64,000 nucleotides of DNA from Clostridium punense. Lineage in GTDB: Bacteria; Bacillota; Clostridia; Clostridiales; Clostridiaceae. The stretch spans positions 1 to 64,000 of the forward strand of contig NZ_JAGGLL010000003.1 of the NCBI RefSeq assembly GCF_017874425.1, read 5' to 3'. Made by a program: the position numbers and the translations under genes. Below are positions 56,784-64,000 of this stretch, one piece after another (positions within the stretch are counted from its first letter, which is position 1; each line of letters begins with the position of its first letter). Under the pieces are notes generated by a model that worked only from the letters and a program-made list of their open reading frames with translations, was not told the origin of the DNA and searched no databases.

Positions 56784-58481
56784 ATGGCAATAGGAGGAAA
56801 ACAGGTTAAAAGGCTTGGAGATTTGCTAGTGCAAGCTGGAAAAATAACTAATTTTCAGTTACAAGAAGCTCTTAAAAAACAAAAATTTCTGGGTAAGAAA
56901 ATTGGAGAGGTTTTAATTGCTGAGGGCTATGTTACTATAGAAGATATATTAGAAGTACTAGAAAAGCAAACAGGCATAACAAGAATTAATTTAGAATTAA
57001 ACACTATCGATAAGCGAGCTATAAAAGCTGTACCAGAGAATATTTGTTTAAAGAATGACTTAATCCCATTTGGATTTGACGGGAATAAGATTAAAGTTGC
57101 CATGTGGGATCCTTTAAATATATTTGCAATCGATGACATATATATAGCTTCAGGGTTTGAGGTTGAGGCATATTTAGCTACAAGAGATGAAATAAAACGT
57201 ACCATTGAAAGGCAGTACTCTGATGAACAGGTAACAAAGGCTGCAGAAGAACTATCCAAAGAAAAACAAGGTGATTCTAAGAGTCAGGGGAATGTAGATG
57301 AAACCTTTGATGATATTAAAAATGCACCTGTAGTTAAAATGATAGATTACTTAATTAGAAATGCCATAGAGCAAAGGGCCAGTGATATACATATTGAACC
57401 TTACGAGAAAATTGTAAGAATAAGATACAGAATAGATGGACAACTTCAACAAGTTTCAACTCTGTCCATAGATAGTCTACCGCCCCTTGTTACAAGAATT
57501 AAAATTATGGCTAACTTGAATATTGCTGAAAAGCGATTGCCACAGGATGGTAGAATCATCACCAGACTAACTGATAAAGAAGTAGACCTGAGGGTTTCTA
57601 TTCTGCCCATGATTAGTGGTGAAAAGATAGTAATTAGGGTACTTAGTAGAGATGGATATCAAATTGGAAGAAGTAGTCTTGGAATGAGCGAAGAAGAGCT
57701 ACAAAGTCTTGACAACATGACTAAAAATCCTCATGGAATAATATTAGTTACTGGTCCGACAGGTAGTGGTAAATCCACTACTTTATATACAATCCTAAAT
57801 GAACTAAATGATGAAGGTAAAAATATAATTACTATTGAAGATCCAGTGGAATATATTATGGAAGGTATTAACCAAGTTAATGTTAATACAAAGTCGGGAC
57901 TAACTTTTGCTAATGGATTAAGATCTATTTTAAGACAAGACCCTGATATTGTAATGATTGGTGAGATAAGAGATAATGAAACAGCTCAAATAGCTGTAAG
58001 AGCAGCTATAACTGGTCATTTAGTATTAAGTACACTTCATACTAATGATGCCCCATCTTCTGTGGTTAGACTTGTTGATATGGGAATAGAACCTTATCTT
58101 GTAGCAACATCTATAAGCGGTGTTATAGCTCAAAGATTAGTTAAAAAAATATGCAGCAAGTGTAAAAAAGAATATAAAGCTTCTGTTCATGAAAAAAAAA
58201 TACTGGCTATGGACCCTTATGAAGAACTTATACTTCACAAGGGAGAAGGGTGTGCGTACTGCAATAACACCGGATATGTGGGTAGAACAGGGGTTTATGA
58301 ACTGATGGAAATTACAAGGGAGCACAAAGAAGCAATACTTAGTGATAAAAGTTCTGATGAACTTAGAGATATATCTATAGAAAAGGGAATGAAAACCTTA
58401 GGATTAGCTTGCAAAAGTTTAGTGCTTCAGGGGGTTACTACTGTAGATGAATTAGCCAAAATTGCTTTCTTAAACGAGTAA
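56784..58481 (+). CDS. pilB: Type IV pilus assembly ATPase PilB with MshEN-type N-terminus
   Basis: A 565-residue hexameric ATPase that powers pilus extension. Walker A VTGPTGSGKSTTLYTI, Asp box and Walker B (DPDIVMIGEIRDNETAQ), His box TGHLVLSTLHTNDAPS, and the zinc tetracysteine CSKCKKEY...CAYCNNTGY. The N-terminus has two 24-residue blocks, RLGDLLVQAG...Q (10-33) and KIGEVLIAEG...Q (39-62), separated by five residues, the architecture of the c-di-GMP-binding MshEN domain. Start at the ATG at 56784 with AAGGAG. Confidence 0.95.
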   Translation: MAIGGKQVKRLGDLLVQAGKITNFQLQEALKKQKFLGKKIGEVLIAEGYVTIEDILEVLEKQTGITRINLELNTIDKRAIKAVPENICLKNDLIPFGFDGNKIKVAMWDPLNIFAIDDIYIASGFEVEAYLATRDEIKRTIERQYSDEQVTKAAEELSKEKQGDSKSQGNVDETFDDIKNAPVVKMIDYLIRNAIEQRASDIHIEPYEKIVRIRYRIDGQLQQVSTLSIDSLPPLVTRIKIMANLNIAEKRLPQDGRIITRLTDKEVDLRVSILPMISGEKIVIRVLSRDGYQIGRSSLGMSEEELQSLDNMTKNPHGIILVTGPTGSGKSTTLYTILNELNDEGKNIITIEDPVEYIMEGINQVNVNTKSGLTFANGLRSILRQDPDIVMIGEIRDNETAQIAVRAAITGHLVLSTLHTNDAPSSVVRLVDMGIEPYLVATSISGVIAQRLVKKICSKCKKEYKASVHEKKILAMDPYEELILHKGEGCAYCNNTGYVGRTGVYELMEITREHKEAILSDKSSDELRDISIEKGMKTLGLACKSLVLQGVTTVDELAKIAFLNE

Positions 58482-58604
58482 TTTGTTTAATGCAAAAATA
58501 TAACAAGATAACAACTTAAGAATATAAGAATATGCACATTTATTATCCATAATATTAAATGTATATAATAGTGATTATTTAGATCTTATGGGGGTGAGGA
58601 GTTA

Positions 58605-59807
58605 GTGCCAAACTATAAATATAAGGCTATGAATGAAAAGGGAGAAAGAATAGAAGGAACCTTTGATGCTGAATCAAAAGAAGAAGTTATGGAAATGATT
58701 CAAGCAAACAACTATTATCCTCTCGTGATTGAGGAGCCACAACAAGGAGTAAAAATTGATTTTTCAGGATTTGCTAAAATAAAAACAAAGGATATCGCTG
58801 TGTTTTGCAGGCAATTTCATACTATGTTAGATGCTGGAAGTCCAATTAACAGTGCACTTCATATACTTTCAACTCAGCATCCTAATAGAAAATTGAGAGA
58901 TGCCCTATCTATGGTTGAGGATGAAGTAAGAAAAGGTTCCACTCTTGCAGAAGCAATGGCAAAGCCAAAGAATGTGTTTCCAAATCTTTTAATAAGTATG
59001 ATTGAAACAGGTGAGGTCAGCGGTACCTTAGATTCAGTAATGCTTAGAATGTCAAAGCATTATGAGAAGGAAAATAGAATAAACAATAAAATTAAAGGGG
59101 CTATGATATATCCCTTAGTTTTAGCAACTGTAGCAATTGGAGTTATTGTATTTATCCTAGCCTTTGTAATGCCAATGTTTGTAGATATGTTTACACAAGG
59201 GGGAGTTGAGCTTCCTACCTCAACAAAAATATTACTTGGTATTAGCTCAGGAATACAAAGTTACGGATGGTTAATGCTTATTGGAACAATTTCCTTCGTT
59301 GTAGTTTTAAGGCGATATTTTAAAAGTGAAAAAGGACAAGAACTATTAAGCAAGCTTAAATTAACTATTCCAGTAATAAAAAAGTTAAACCAGAAGATTA
59401 TTGTATCTAGATTTACAAGGACACTATCTACTGTTCTAGCTTCTGGTATACCTTTAGTACAAGGGCTTCAAGTGGTAAATGGTGTTATTGGAAACAAAGT
59501 TGCAGAAAATGCCTTAGATGAAATAAAGGACAAAGTAATAAAAGGAGAAGGCCTTGCAGAACCCATTAGAGATTGCGGCATATTTCCAATGATGTTATCT
59601 TCCATGATAAAAATCGGAGAAGAATCAGGATCACTAGATGACATTCTAAATAAAACTGCAGACTTCTACGATGAGGAACTAGAAAATGAAATTCAAACAG
59701 CTACAGCACTTCTTGAGCCTCTAATGATAGCTGTCATGGGAATAATATTAGGTTTTATCATAGTTTCAATTATTACTCCAGTCTTTGGAATGTATAATAC
59801 TATTTAG
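58605..59807 (+). CDS. pilC: Type IV pilus inner-membrane platform protein PilC
   Basis: A 400-residue GspF/PilC protein: two repeated cytoplasmic GspF domains (FCRQFHTMLDAGSPI near 64-78, and FTRTLSTVLASGIPLVQGL near 267-285) with three to four membrane helices (about 165-187, 215-235, 372-395). It anchors the ATPase and pilin assembly. GTG start with GGGGTGAGGAG. Confidence 0.95.
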   Translation: MPNYKYKAMNEKGERIEGTFDAESKEEVMEMIQANNYYPLVIEEPQQGVKIDFSGFAKIKTKDIAVFCRQFHTMLDAGSPINSALHILSTQHPNRKLRDALSMVEDEVRKGSTLAEAMAKPKNVFPNLLISMIETGEVSGTLDSVMLRMSKHYEKENRINNKIKGAMIYPLVLATVAIGVIVFILAFVMPMFVDMFTQGGVELPTSTKILLGISSGIQSYGWLMLIGTISFVVVLRRYFKSEKGQELLSKLKLTIPVIKKLNQKIIVSRFTRTLSTVLASGIPLVQGLQVVNGVIGNKVAENALDEIKDKVIKGEGLAEPIRDCGIFPMMLSSMIKIGEESGSLDDILNKTADFYDEELENEIQTATALLEPLMIAVMGIILGFIIVSIITPVFGMYNTI

Positions 59808-59907
59808 TGTTTTTGTAAAAATGTAATAAATATCAAAATCAACTGTATAAATTGGTATTTGGGCCATATGGTCTTAATATATAAAAAATATAATGGGAGG
59901 TTTTCAA

Positions 59908-60333
59908 ATGAAAGAAATATCAAACAAAAAAAGAAAAAAGAAAGGATTTACATTAATAGAACTTATTATCGTAATAGCAATTATAGCAATTATAGGTGCT
60001 ATAGCATTACCTAACTTTACAAAGATAAGAACAGAATCAAGGGTTAAGGCTGAGAAACAAAGTGTTCAAAATATAGAAAGAATTACAGAGACACTACTTA
60101 TAGATCAAAAGCTAGTACCAGGTGAAGTAGTTACAATAGTATTTAGTGGTGCTGATCTTGCTACCAGGACAGTTACAAAAACAACAGCAGCTACTCAACC
60201 AGGTACTGCAACTGCTGCTGAACTAACTGATTACTTCAAAAGTGTGAACAAGCCACAAGAAGATGGTAAGACAGGCTATAAAATTAATATTGATTCAACT
60301 AGTAAGGAAGTTTCAGTTACTACAACTCCTTAA
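59908..60333 (+). CDS. pilA: Major-type prepilin PilA
   Basis: A 141-residue type IV prepilin. Basic leader MKEISNKKRKKKG, then cleavage and the hydrophobic helix FTLIELIIVIAIIAIIGAIA with Glu5. The mature domain is small and Thr/Ala-rich, with no disulfide cysteines. GGGAGG precedes the ATG at 59908. It is followed by a hairpin, fitting separate high-level expression within the operon. Confidence 0.93.
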   Translation: MKEISNKKRKKKGFTLIELIIVIAIIAIIGAIALPNFTKIRTESRVKAEKQSVQNIERITETLLIDQKLVPGEVVTIVFSGADLATRTVTKTTAATQPGTATAAELTDYFKSVNKPQEDGKTGYKINIDSTSKEVSVTTTP

Positions 60334-60339
60334 TGAAAT

Positions 60340-60370
60340 AAAGTGTAAAGCTACTCTAGCTTTACACTTT
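60340..60370 (+). terminator. Hairpin after pilA (attenuator or processing site)
   Basis: Perfect 13-bp inverted repeat AAAGTGTAAAGCT / AGCTTTACACTTT without a good T run, so partial termination or RNA protection is more likely than a full stop. The 210-bp gap to pilM holds nothing else. Confidence 0.6.
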
Positions 60371-60582
60371 ATCCATAATAAATTAAAACAGTAAAGTGTA
60401 GAGTTCACTTATCAAATATAAGGTAAGATATAAGCTTAGTAATTAATTCGTTAAATTTTGATCCTTGAACTGTGCACTTTAACTTTAGATTAATTCATAT
60501 AATATATGAACTGAAAATTTACAAATTAGGCATAGGTAGTATAGACAAATACTAAAAAGTTATTAAGGGGGTATTTTGAACA

Positions 60583-61749
60583 ATGAAAGTTGCGAAGTTA
60601 GCCAATTTAAAAGATTTACTTAATACGGATATTAAAACTTTAGTAAAAAATAAAACAAATAACAATAAAAAAACTAGTTATTTTTCTAAAAAAAATACAG
60701 TAAAGAAACTTGTGTCTTTAGATATAGGTAGCCATAGTATTAAAGTAGTAGCAGGCGAAAGAGCAAAAGATAAGATCATTGTGCATAAGGCTTTTTCATT
60801 TCCGATTCCAGAAGGTTTTGTGGTGGATGGTAAAATATTAAATCATTTGGAGATTACTAGATTAATAAAGGAAAAGCTTGCTTTGAACAATGTTAAAATT
60901 AGTGCTGCAGTGTGTACTACAAATAGTACTTCTATAATTAATAGAGATATAGTAGTTCCTATTGCAGAAGAAAGTGAAATGGGTGCTGTTATTAACTTCT
61001 CTATACAACAGTATCTTCATATTAATATGAATGATTATACAATTCAATATGATATTTTAGGGGAAGTGGAAAATGAAGGTGTACAAAAATATAAAGCACT
61101 GGTGATTACTTACCCTAATGCTATGTCAAAAGAATATTTTAATCTTATTAAAGAGTGTGATTTAGAACCCTATGCCTTAGATGTTGCATTTAACTCTGTA
61201 AAGAAACTTTATAATAATACTCAGTATTTGAATGATAACTTTTTATCTAAAGAAGCTACCACAGCCTTTGTGGACATGGGGTGTAACACTATAAATGTAC
61301 ACATATATAAAAACGGATATCTTGAATTTACTAGAGTTATTAAATCTGGAGGTAGTGACCTAGATGGAAGGATTTCTAGAAAATATGGAATCACTTTCAA
61401 AGAAGCGGAAGAAAGAAAAATAAAGTATAGCCATTTAGATAGTTATGGTGAATCAGAAGAAGTTCATGAGTTTAATGAATTTTTAAAGGAAGAACTTCAA
61501 CAATGGGTGGTAGAAATTCAAAGAATAGTTCAATTTTATAAAAATAAAAATGTTGGTAACAAAATTGATAATATGTACATTTTTGGAGGATCATCTAATA
61601 TTAAAGGCATGGATAGATTTTTAAGAGAACAGTTATCTATTTCTGTGGAAACCATAAATACAATTGAAAATATAGTGGTGCAAGATGGCAAGGTCTTTGA
61701 GGATATTAATATATACTTAAATGCTTTAGGCGCCTTAATAAGACTTTAG
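60583..61749 (+). CDS. pilM: Type IV pilus assembly protein PilM
   Basis: A 388-residue actin-like ATPase. SLDIGSHSIKVVAGE near residues 46-60 is the phosphate-1 loop, TAFVDMGCNTINVHIYKNG the second, and IFGGSSNIKGMDRFL the C-terminal adenosine motif. The first 45 residues are a Lys/Asn-rich extension not typical of PilM. It links the cytosolic ATPases to PilN and PilO. GGGGG precedes the ATG. Confidence 0.92.
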   Translation: MKVAKLANLKDLLNTDIKTLVKNKTNNNKKTSYFSKKNTVKKLVSLDIGSHSIKVVAGERAKDKIIVHKAFSFPIPEGFVVDGKILNHLEITRLIKEKLALNNVKISAAVCTTNSTSIINRDIVVPIAEESEMGAVINFSIQQYLHINMNDYTIQYDILGEVENEGVQKYKALVITYPNAMSKEYFNLIKECDLEPYALDVAFNSVKKLYNNTQYLNDNFLSKEATTAFVDMGCNTINVHIYKNGYLEFTRVIKSGGSDLDGRISRKYGITFKEAEERKIKYSHLDSYGESEEVHEFNEFLKEELQQWVVEIQRIVQFYKNKNVGNKIDNMYIFGGSSNIKGMDRFLREQLSISVETINTIENIVVQDGKVFEDINIYLNALGALIRL

Positions 61750-61762
61750 GTGGTGAAATTTA

Positions 61763-62338
61763 ATGAGAGATTTTAACTTCTTCTTACCCTATTTAAATGA
61801 TAAAAATGAAAGAAAAAATAAAAAAACTTATATAGCTACCACCTTAATCCTAGTTGCTGCAATAGTAGTAGGAACCTTTGTTTATAACTCCTTTTATATC
61901 TTCACCTTGAGAAGCGACATTAAGGACTTAAAAAATACTTATGAGGCTGCAGATAATCAACAACAATTAGCAAAAGCTGAAGGACTTATTAAAACTTATA
62001 ATACTCTTAATGATTATAACAAGGAATTAGAAAATATCTTTTCTGGTGTGTTAGATAGAAAGGTTGTTAGTAGCCAAGTTTTATTTGATGTGTCAAATTC
62101 AATTCCCAAGGAGATTTCCTTTAAGAGTATGTCACTTGATGGGAGTGTCCTTAGTATTCAAGGAATATCCAGTAGTAGGGTTGCAGTAGCTGAACTTGGT
62201 CATAACCTAAAAAATCTTTCTTACTTTAGTGAAGTTCACATGGGAAACATAAATTTAGTTAGTAAGGATAGCCAAGAACAGTATAGTTTTTCAATAAAAT
62301 GTACATTAAAGGGTGTGAATAATCATGAAGCTAAGTAA
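61763..62338 (+). CDS. pilN: Type IV pilus assembly protein PilN
   Basis: A 191-residue bitopic protein: the N-terminal DFNFFLPYLNDKNERK resembles the PilM-binding peptide (INLLP type). A single membrane helix lies at about residues 23-48, then a coiled coil and a periplasmic-type ferredoxin-like domain (PKEISFKSMSLDGSVLSIQG). It overlaps the next gene by 14 bp. Confidence 0.85.
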   Translation: MRDFNFFLPYLNDKNERKNKKTYIATTLILVAAIVVGTFVYNSFYIFTLRSDIKDLKNTYEAADNQQQLAKAEGLIKTYNTLNDYNKELENIFSGVLDRKVVSSQVLFDVSNSIPKEISFKSMSLDGSVLSIQGISSSRVAVAELGHNLKNLSYFSEVHMGNINLVSKDSQEQYSFSIKCTLKGVNNHEAK

Positions 62339-63620
62339 GCGAGAAAAGATGCTATTAGCTGTCTTAGGAGTTTTATTATTTCTAGGAGCATATTATAAAT
62401 TTATTTTTATTTCACAAAAGGCGAAAATAGATGGGTTAAAAAAAGATAAAGCTGTCTACGTGGAAAAAGTAGATAAGTTAAATACTTTAGTTGCAACCAT
62501 ACCACAAAAGGAATCAGATATTAAAGTTATAACTACTAAAATTAAAGATAAAGGTATTAAATTATACCCTGATATAATTCAAGAAAACATAATTAGAGAA
62601 TTAGATAAATTAATCAGAGACTCAGGAATTAATGGAAGTATTAGCTTTTCAGAAGTAGCTGTATCTTCTATAGAAACATCTAAGAAGGAAGAGTCAAAAT
62701 TAAAAGATAGTAAGTTAGAGGATTTGAAGAATCAATATAATAACCTAAATACAGAGTCCACAGTAAAGAAAAATGATTCGGAAAACAACAGTACAACTAA
62801 AACTGAAGATAAGGGACAATTTTCAAATGGAGAAACAAAAGGTGACAATAAATCTGCAGTAGCTAAGGATGAAAATAGCTCTAAGGTACAACAATTAAAA
62901 GTAACTTTAAACTTTACTGGAGCATACAATAACATAGTTGATTTTGTAAAAAGACTTGAGGATTACTCTAAGCATATAGCTATGGTATCAATAAATATTT
63001 CTCAAAGTAGTGAAACTGAAATTACAGGTACTTGTGTTTTAGAATTTTTTGCAATACCTAAAATAACTGATGAGGATAAAAATTACTTTAGCTGGGATTT
63101 ACGAAATCCTTATGGAAAAGAAAACATCTTTGATGGTTCTATGAGTATTAATCCTCTTAAGACTGTAGAAGACATAACCAATACTGGCAAGCCAAAGTTT
63201 GACTTTGTAATGTCTGTAAAGCCACAAAGTTCTGATATACCAACAATAATTTTGGGAAGGGCTAATGATACAGATAGACAATCATATGTTTATGCAGATA
63301 GTAATAAGGTAGAGAATATTGAAATAGTTTTAGAAAAAGAGAAAGATAAGTATTACTTCAGATATAAAACTTCAAGAGATAGCTATCCATTAAATTTTAA
63401 TGATGAGAAAATTGAATTCAACCCAGGATTATCAGACGTATATTTCAACATATTATCTTCTCTAAGACTTACAGCTGATGACAAGTCCGGTGCAAATATT
63501 AAGCTTACTAATAAAACAGATAAAAAAATTGTTGTTATTATAGAAGGAGAAGATGCTACATCACCTAGAATTAAAATTGAAGGTGAAGGTGGAAATATTG
63601 AAGTAAAGCAGGCACCCTAA
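62325..63620 (+). CDS. pilO: PilO-like pilus assembly protein, extended
   Basis: A 431-residue protein: membrane helix at about residues 9-27, coiled coil, a PilO-type ferredoxin fold with a charged low-complexity insert (about 126-190, SKLKDSKLED...NSSKVQQ), and then VTLNFTGAYNNIVDFVKRLE. It is about twice the usual 200 residues. The extra C-terminal 190 residues contain FDFVMSVKPQSSD and look like an added extracellular domain. The PilO call rests on position and the central block. Confidence 0.8.
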   Translation: MKLSKREKMLLAVLGVLLFLGAYYKFIFISQKAKIDGLKKDKAVYVEKVDKLNTLVATIPQKESDIKVITTKIKDKGIKLYPDIIQENIIRELDKLIRDSGINGSISFSEVAVSSIETSKKEESKLKDSKLEDLKNQYNNLNTESTVKKNDSENNSTTKTEDKGQFSNGETKGDNKSAVAKDENSSKVQQLKVTLNFTGAYNNIVDFVKRLEDYSKHIAMVSINISQSSETEITGTCVLEFFAIPKITDEDKNYFSWDLRNPYGKENIFDGSMSINPLKTVEDITNTGKPKFDFVMSVKPQSSDIPTIILGRANDTDRQSYVYADSNKVENIEIVLEKEKDKYYFRYKTSRDSYPLNFNDEKIEFNPGLSDVYFNILSSLRLTADDKSGANIKLTNKTDKKIVVIIEGEDATSPRIKIEGEGGNIEVKQAP

Positions 63621-63635
63621 AGGAGGGAAAGTGGT

Positions 63636-64000
63636 TGAGGTTTTTGCAAGTTTATAAAAAGAAAGCTTTGACTCTTATTGAAGTTGTAATAAGTTTAGCA
63701 ATTCTATTTATTATAATGATACCCATATCTACCATGGCAATTCAAACAGTTAAAATGAACAAACAGGCAGAAGACAAGCAACAAGCAACTGCTTTAGCCC
63801 AAAAGCTTATGGAAAAGGTAAAGTCACTACCAAAATTCAGTAGTGTAGAACTAACGGATGGAGTAACTTTGCAAGTAGGGAGCTCACCTTACAGAATACA
63901 AGGAGAAATAGATGGATTTAAGGTAGAAGGAACCATAGAGGCAGTTGAAGGTTACAGTAGTGAGTTAGGTAGTATAACAAATGAAGTTGATGCTGATGCC
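63636..64000 (+). CDS. Type IV prepilin-like protein (minor pilin, PilV/PulG type), partial
   Basis: Runs off the window after 121 codons. TTG start at 63636 with AAGGAGGGA upstream. Leader MRFLQVYKKKA, then LTLIEVVISLAILFIIMIPI with Glu5. The residue before the cleavage point is alanine, not the usual glycine. Probably a minor pilin that caps or primes the pilus. Confidence 0.8.

Overview
The window looks like chromosome from a low-GC, spore-forming Firmicute, most likely a Clostridium sensu stricto or close relative. The base composition is very AT-rich and the ribosome binding sites are strong GGAGG types. Marker genes and layouts also fit: an ispH-rpsA fusion, a miaB / mutS-mutL-miaA-hfq / LexA block, T-box leaders, a short feoA-feoB operon and a c-di-GMP-II riboswitch ahead of type IV pilus genes. 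I see no rRNA, tRNA, CRISPR array, prophage or intact insertion sequence.

Layout. 0-4.2 kb: a PH-like domain protein, an ECF sigma factor with its membrane anti-sigma factor, and a zinc-ribbon DUF1801 protein. 4.3-6.9 kb (minus strand): a T-box leader with a readable cysteine specifier, a TcyP-like cystine symporter and an ATP-grasp ligase. 7.2-11.2 kb: accessory ground with a UDP-sugar pyrophosphorylase remnant, an SdpI-like membrane protein, a small P-loop kinase, a glutamate 2,3-aminomutase and a decayed second copy of the first gene's 3' end. 11.3-20 kb: a NatAB-like ABC exporter, a CPBP protease, a threonine aldolase, and an iron alcohol dehydrogenase paired with a homoserine dehydrogenase. 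20.2-31.4 kb: rluB, mnmM, ypmA-like, an RpiR regulator, gdhA, an HI0933 flavoprotein, aroH, cmk, ispH-rpsA, speD and a GNAT protein. 31.5-43 kb: an aminotransferase with a short coupled upstream ORF, miaB, mutS, mutL, miaA, hfq, an 'aluminium resistance' PLP enzyme and lexA. 43-55.5 kb: a DEAD-box helicase, an asymmetric ABC-F ATPase, T-box-argS, feoAB plus a Cys-rich partner, an RNase H-like protein and adenine deaminase. 55.6-64 kb: a type IV pilus operon (pilD, pilB, pilC, pilA, pilM, pilN, pilO-like, a further prepilin) that runs off the window.

Regulation is unusually legible. Both T-boxes obey the same specifier spacing: AGA (Arg) before argS and TGC (Cys) before the symporter. lexA has an SOS box overlapping its -35, and feoAB has two Fur boxes covering a consensus promoter. 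The pilus operon appears wired to c-di-GMP twice, by a class II riboswitch in the leader and by an MshEN-type nucleotide-binding N-terminus on the PilB ATPase.

The least explained features are intergenic. A 143-176 bp element with imperfect terminal inverted repeats and a conserved internal hairpin occurs twice (742-884 and 25129-25304). A degenerate repeat of about 80 bp occurs at least four times. Two perfect palindromes lie in one divergent promoter region. All assignments are from reading the sequence; no database search was run.
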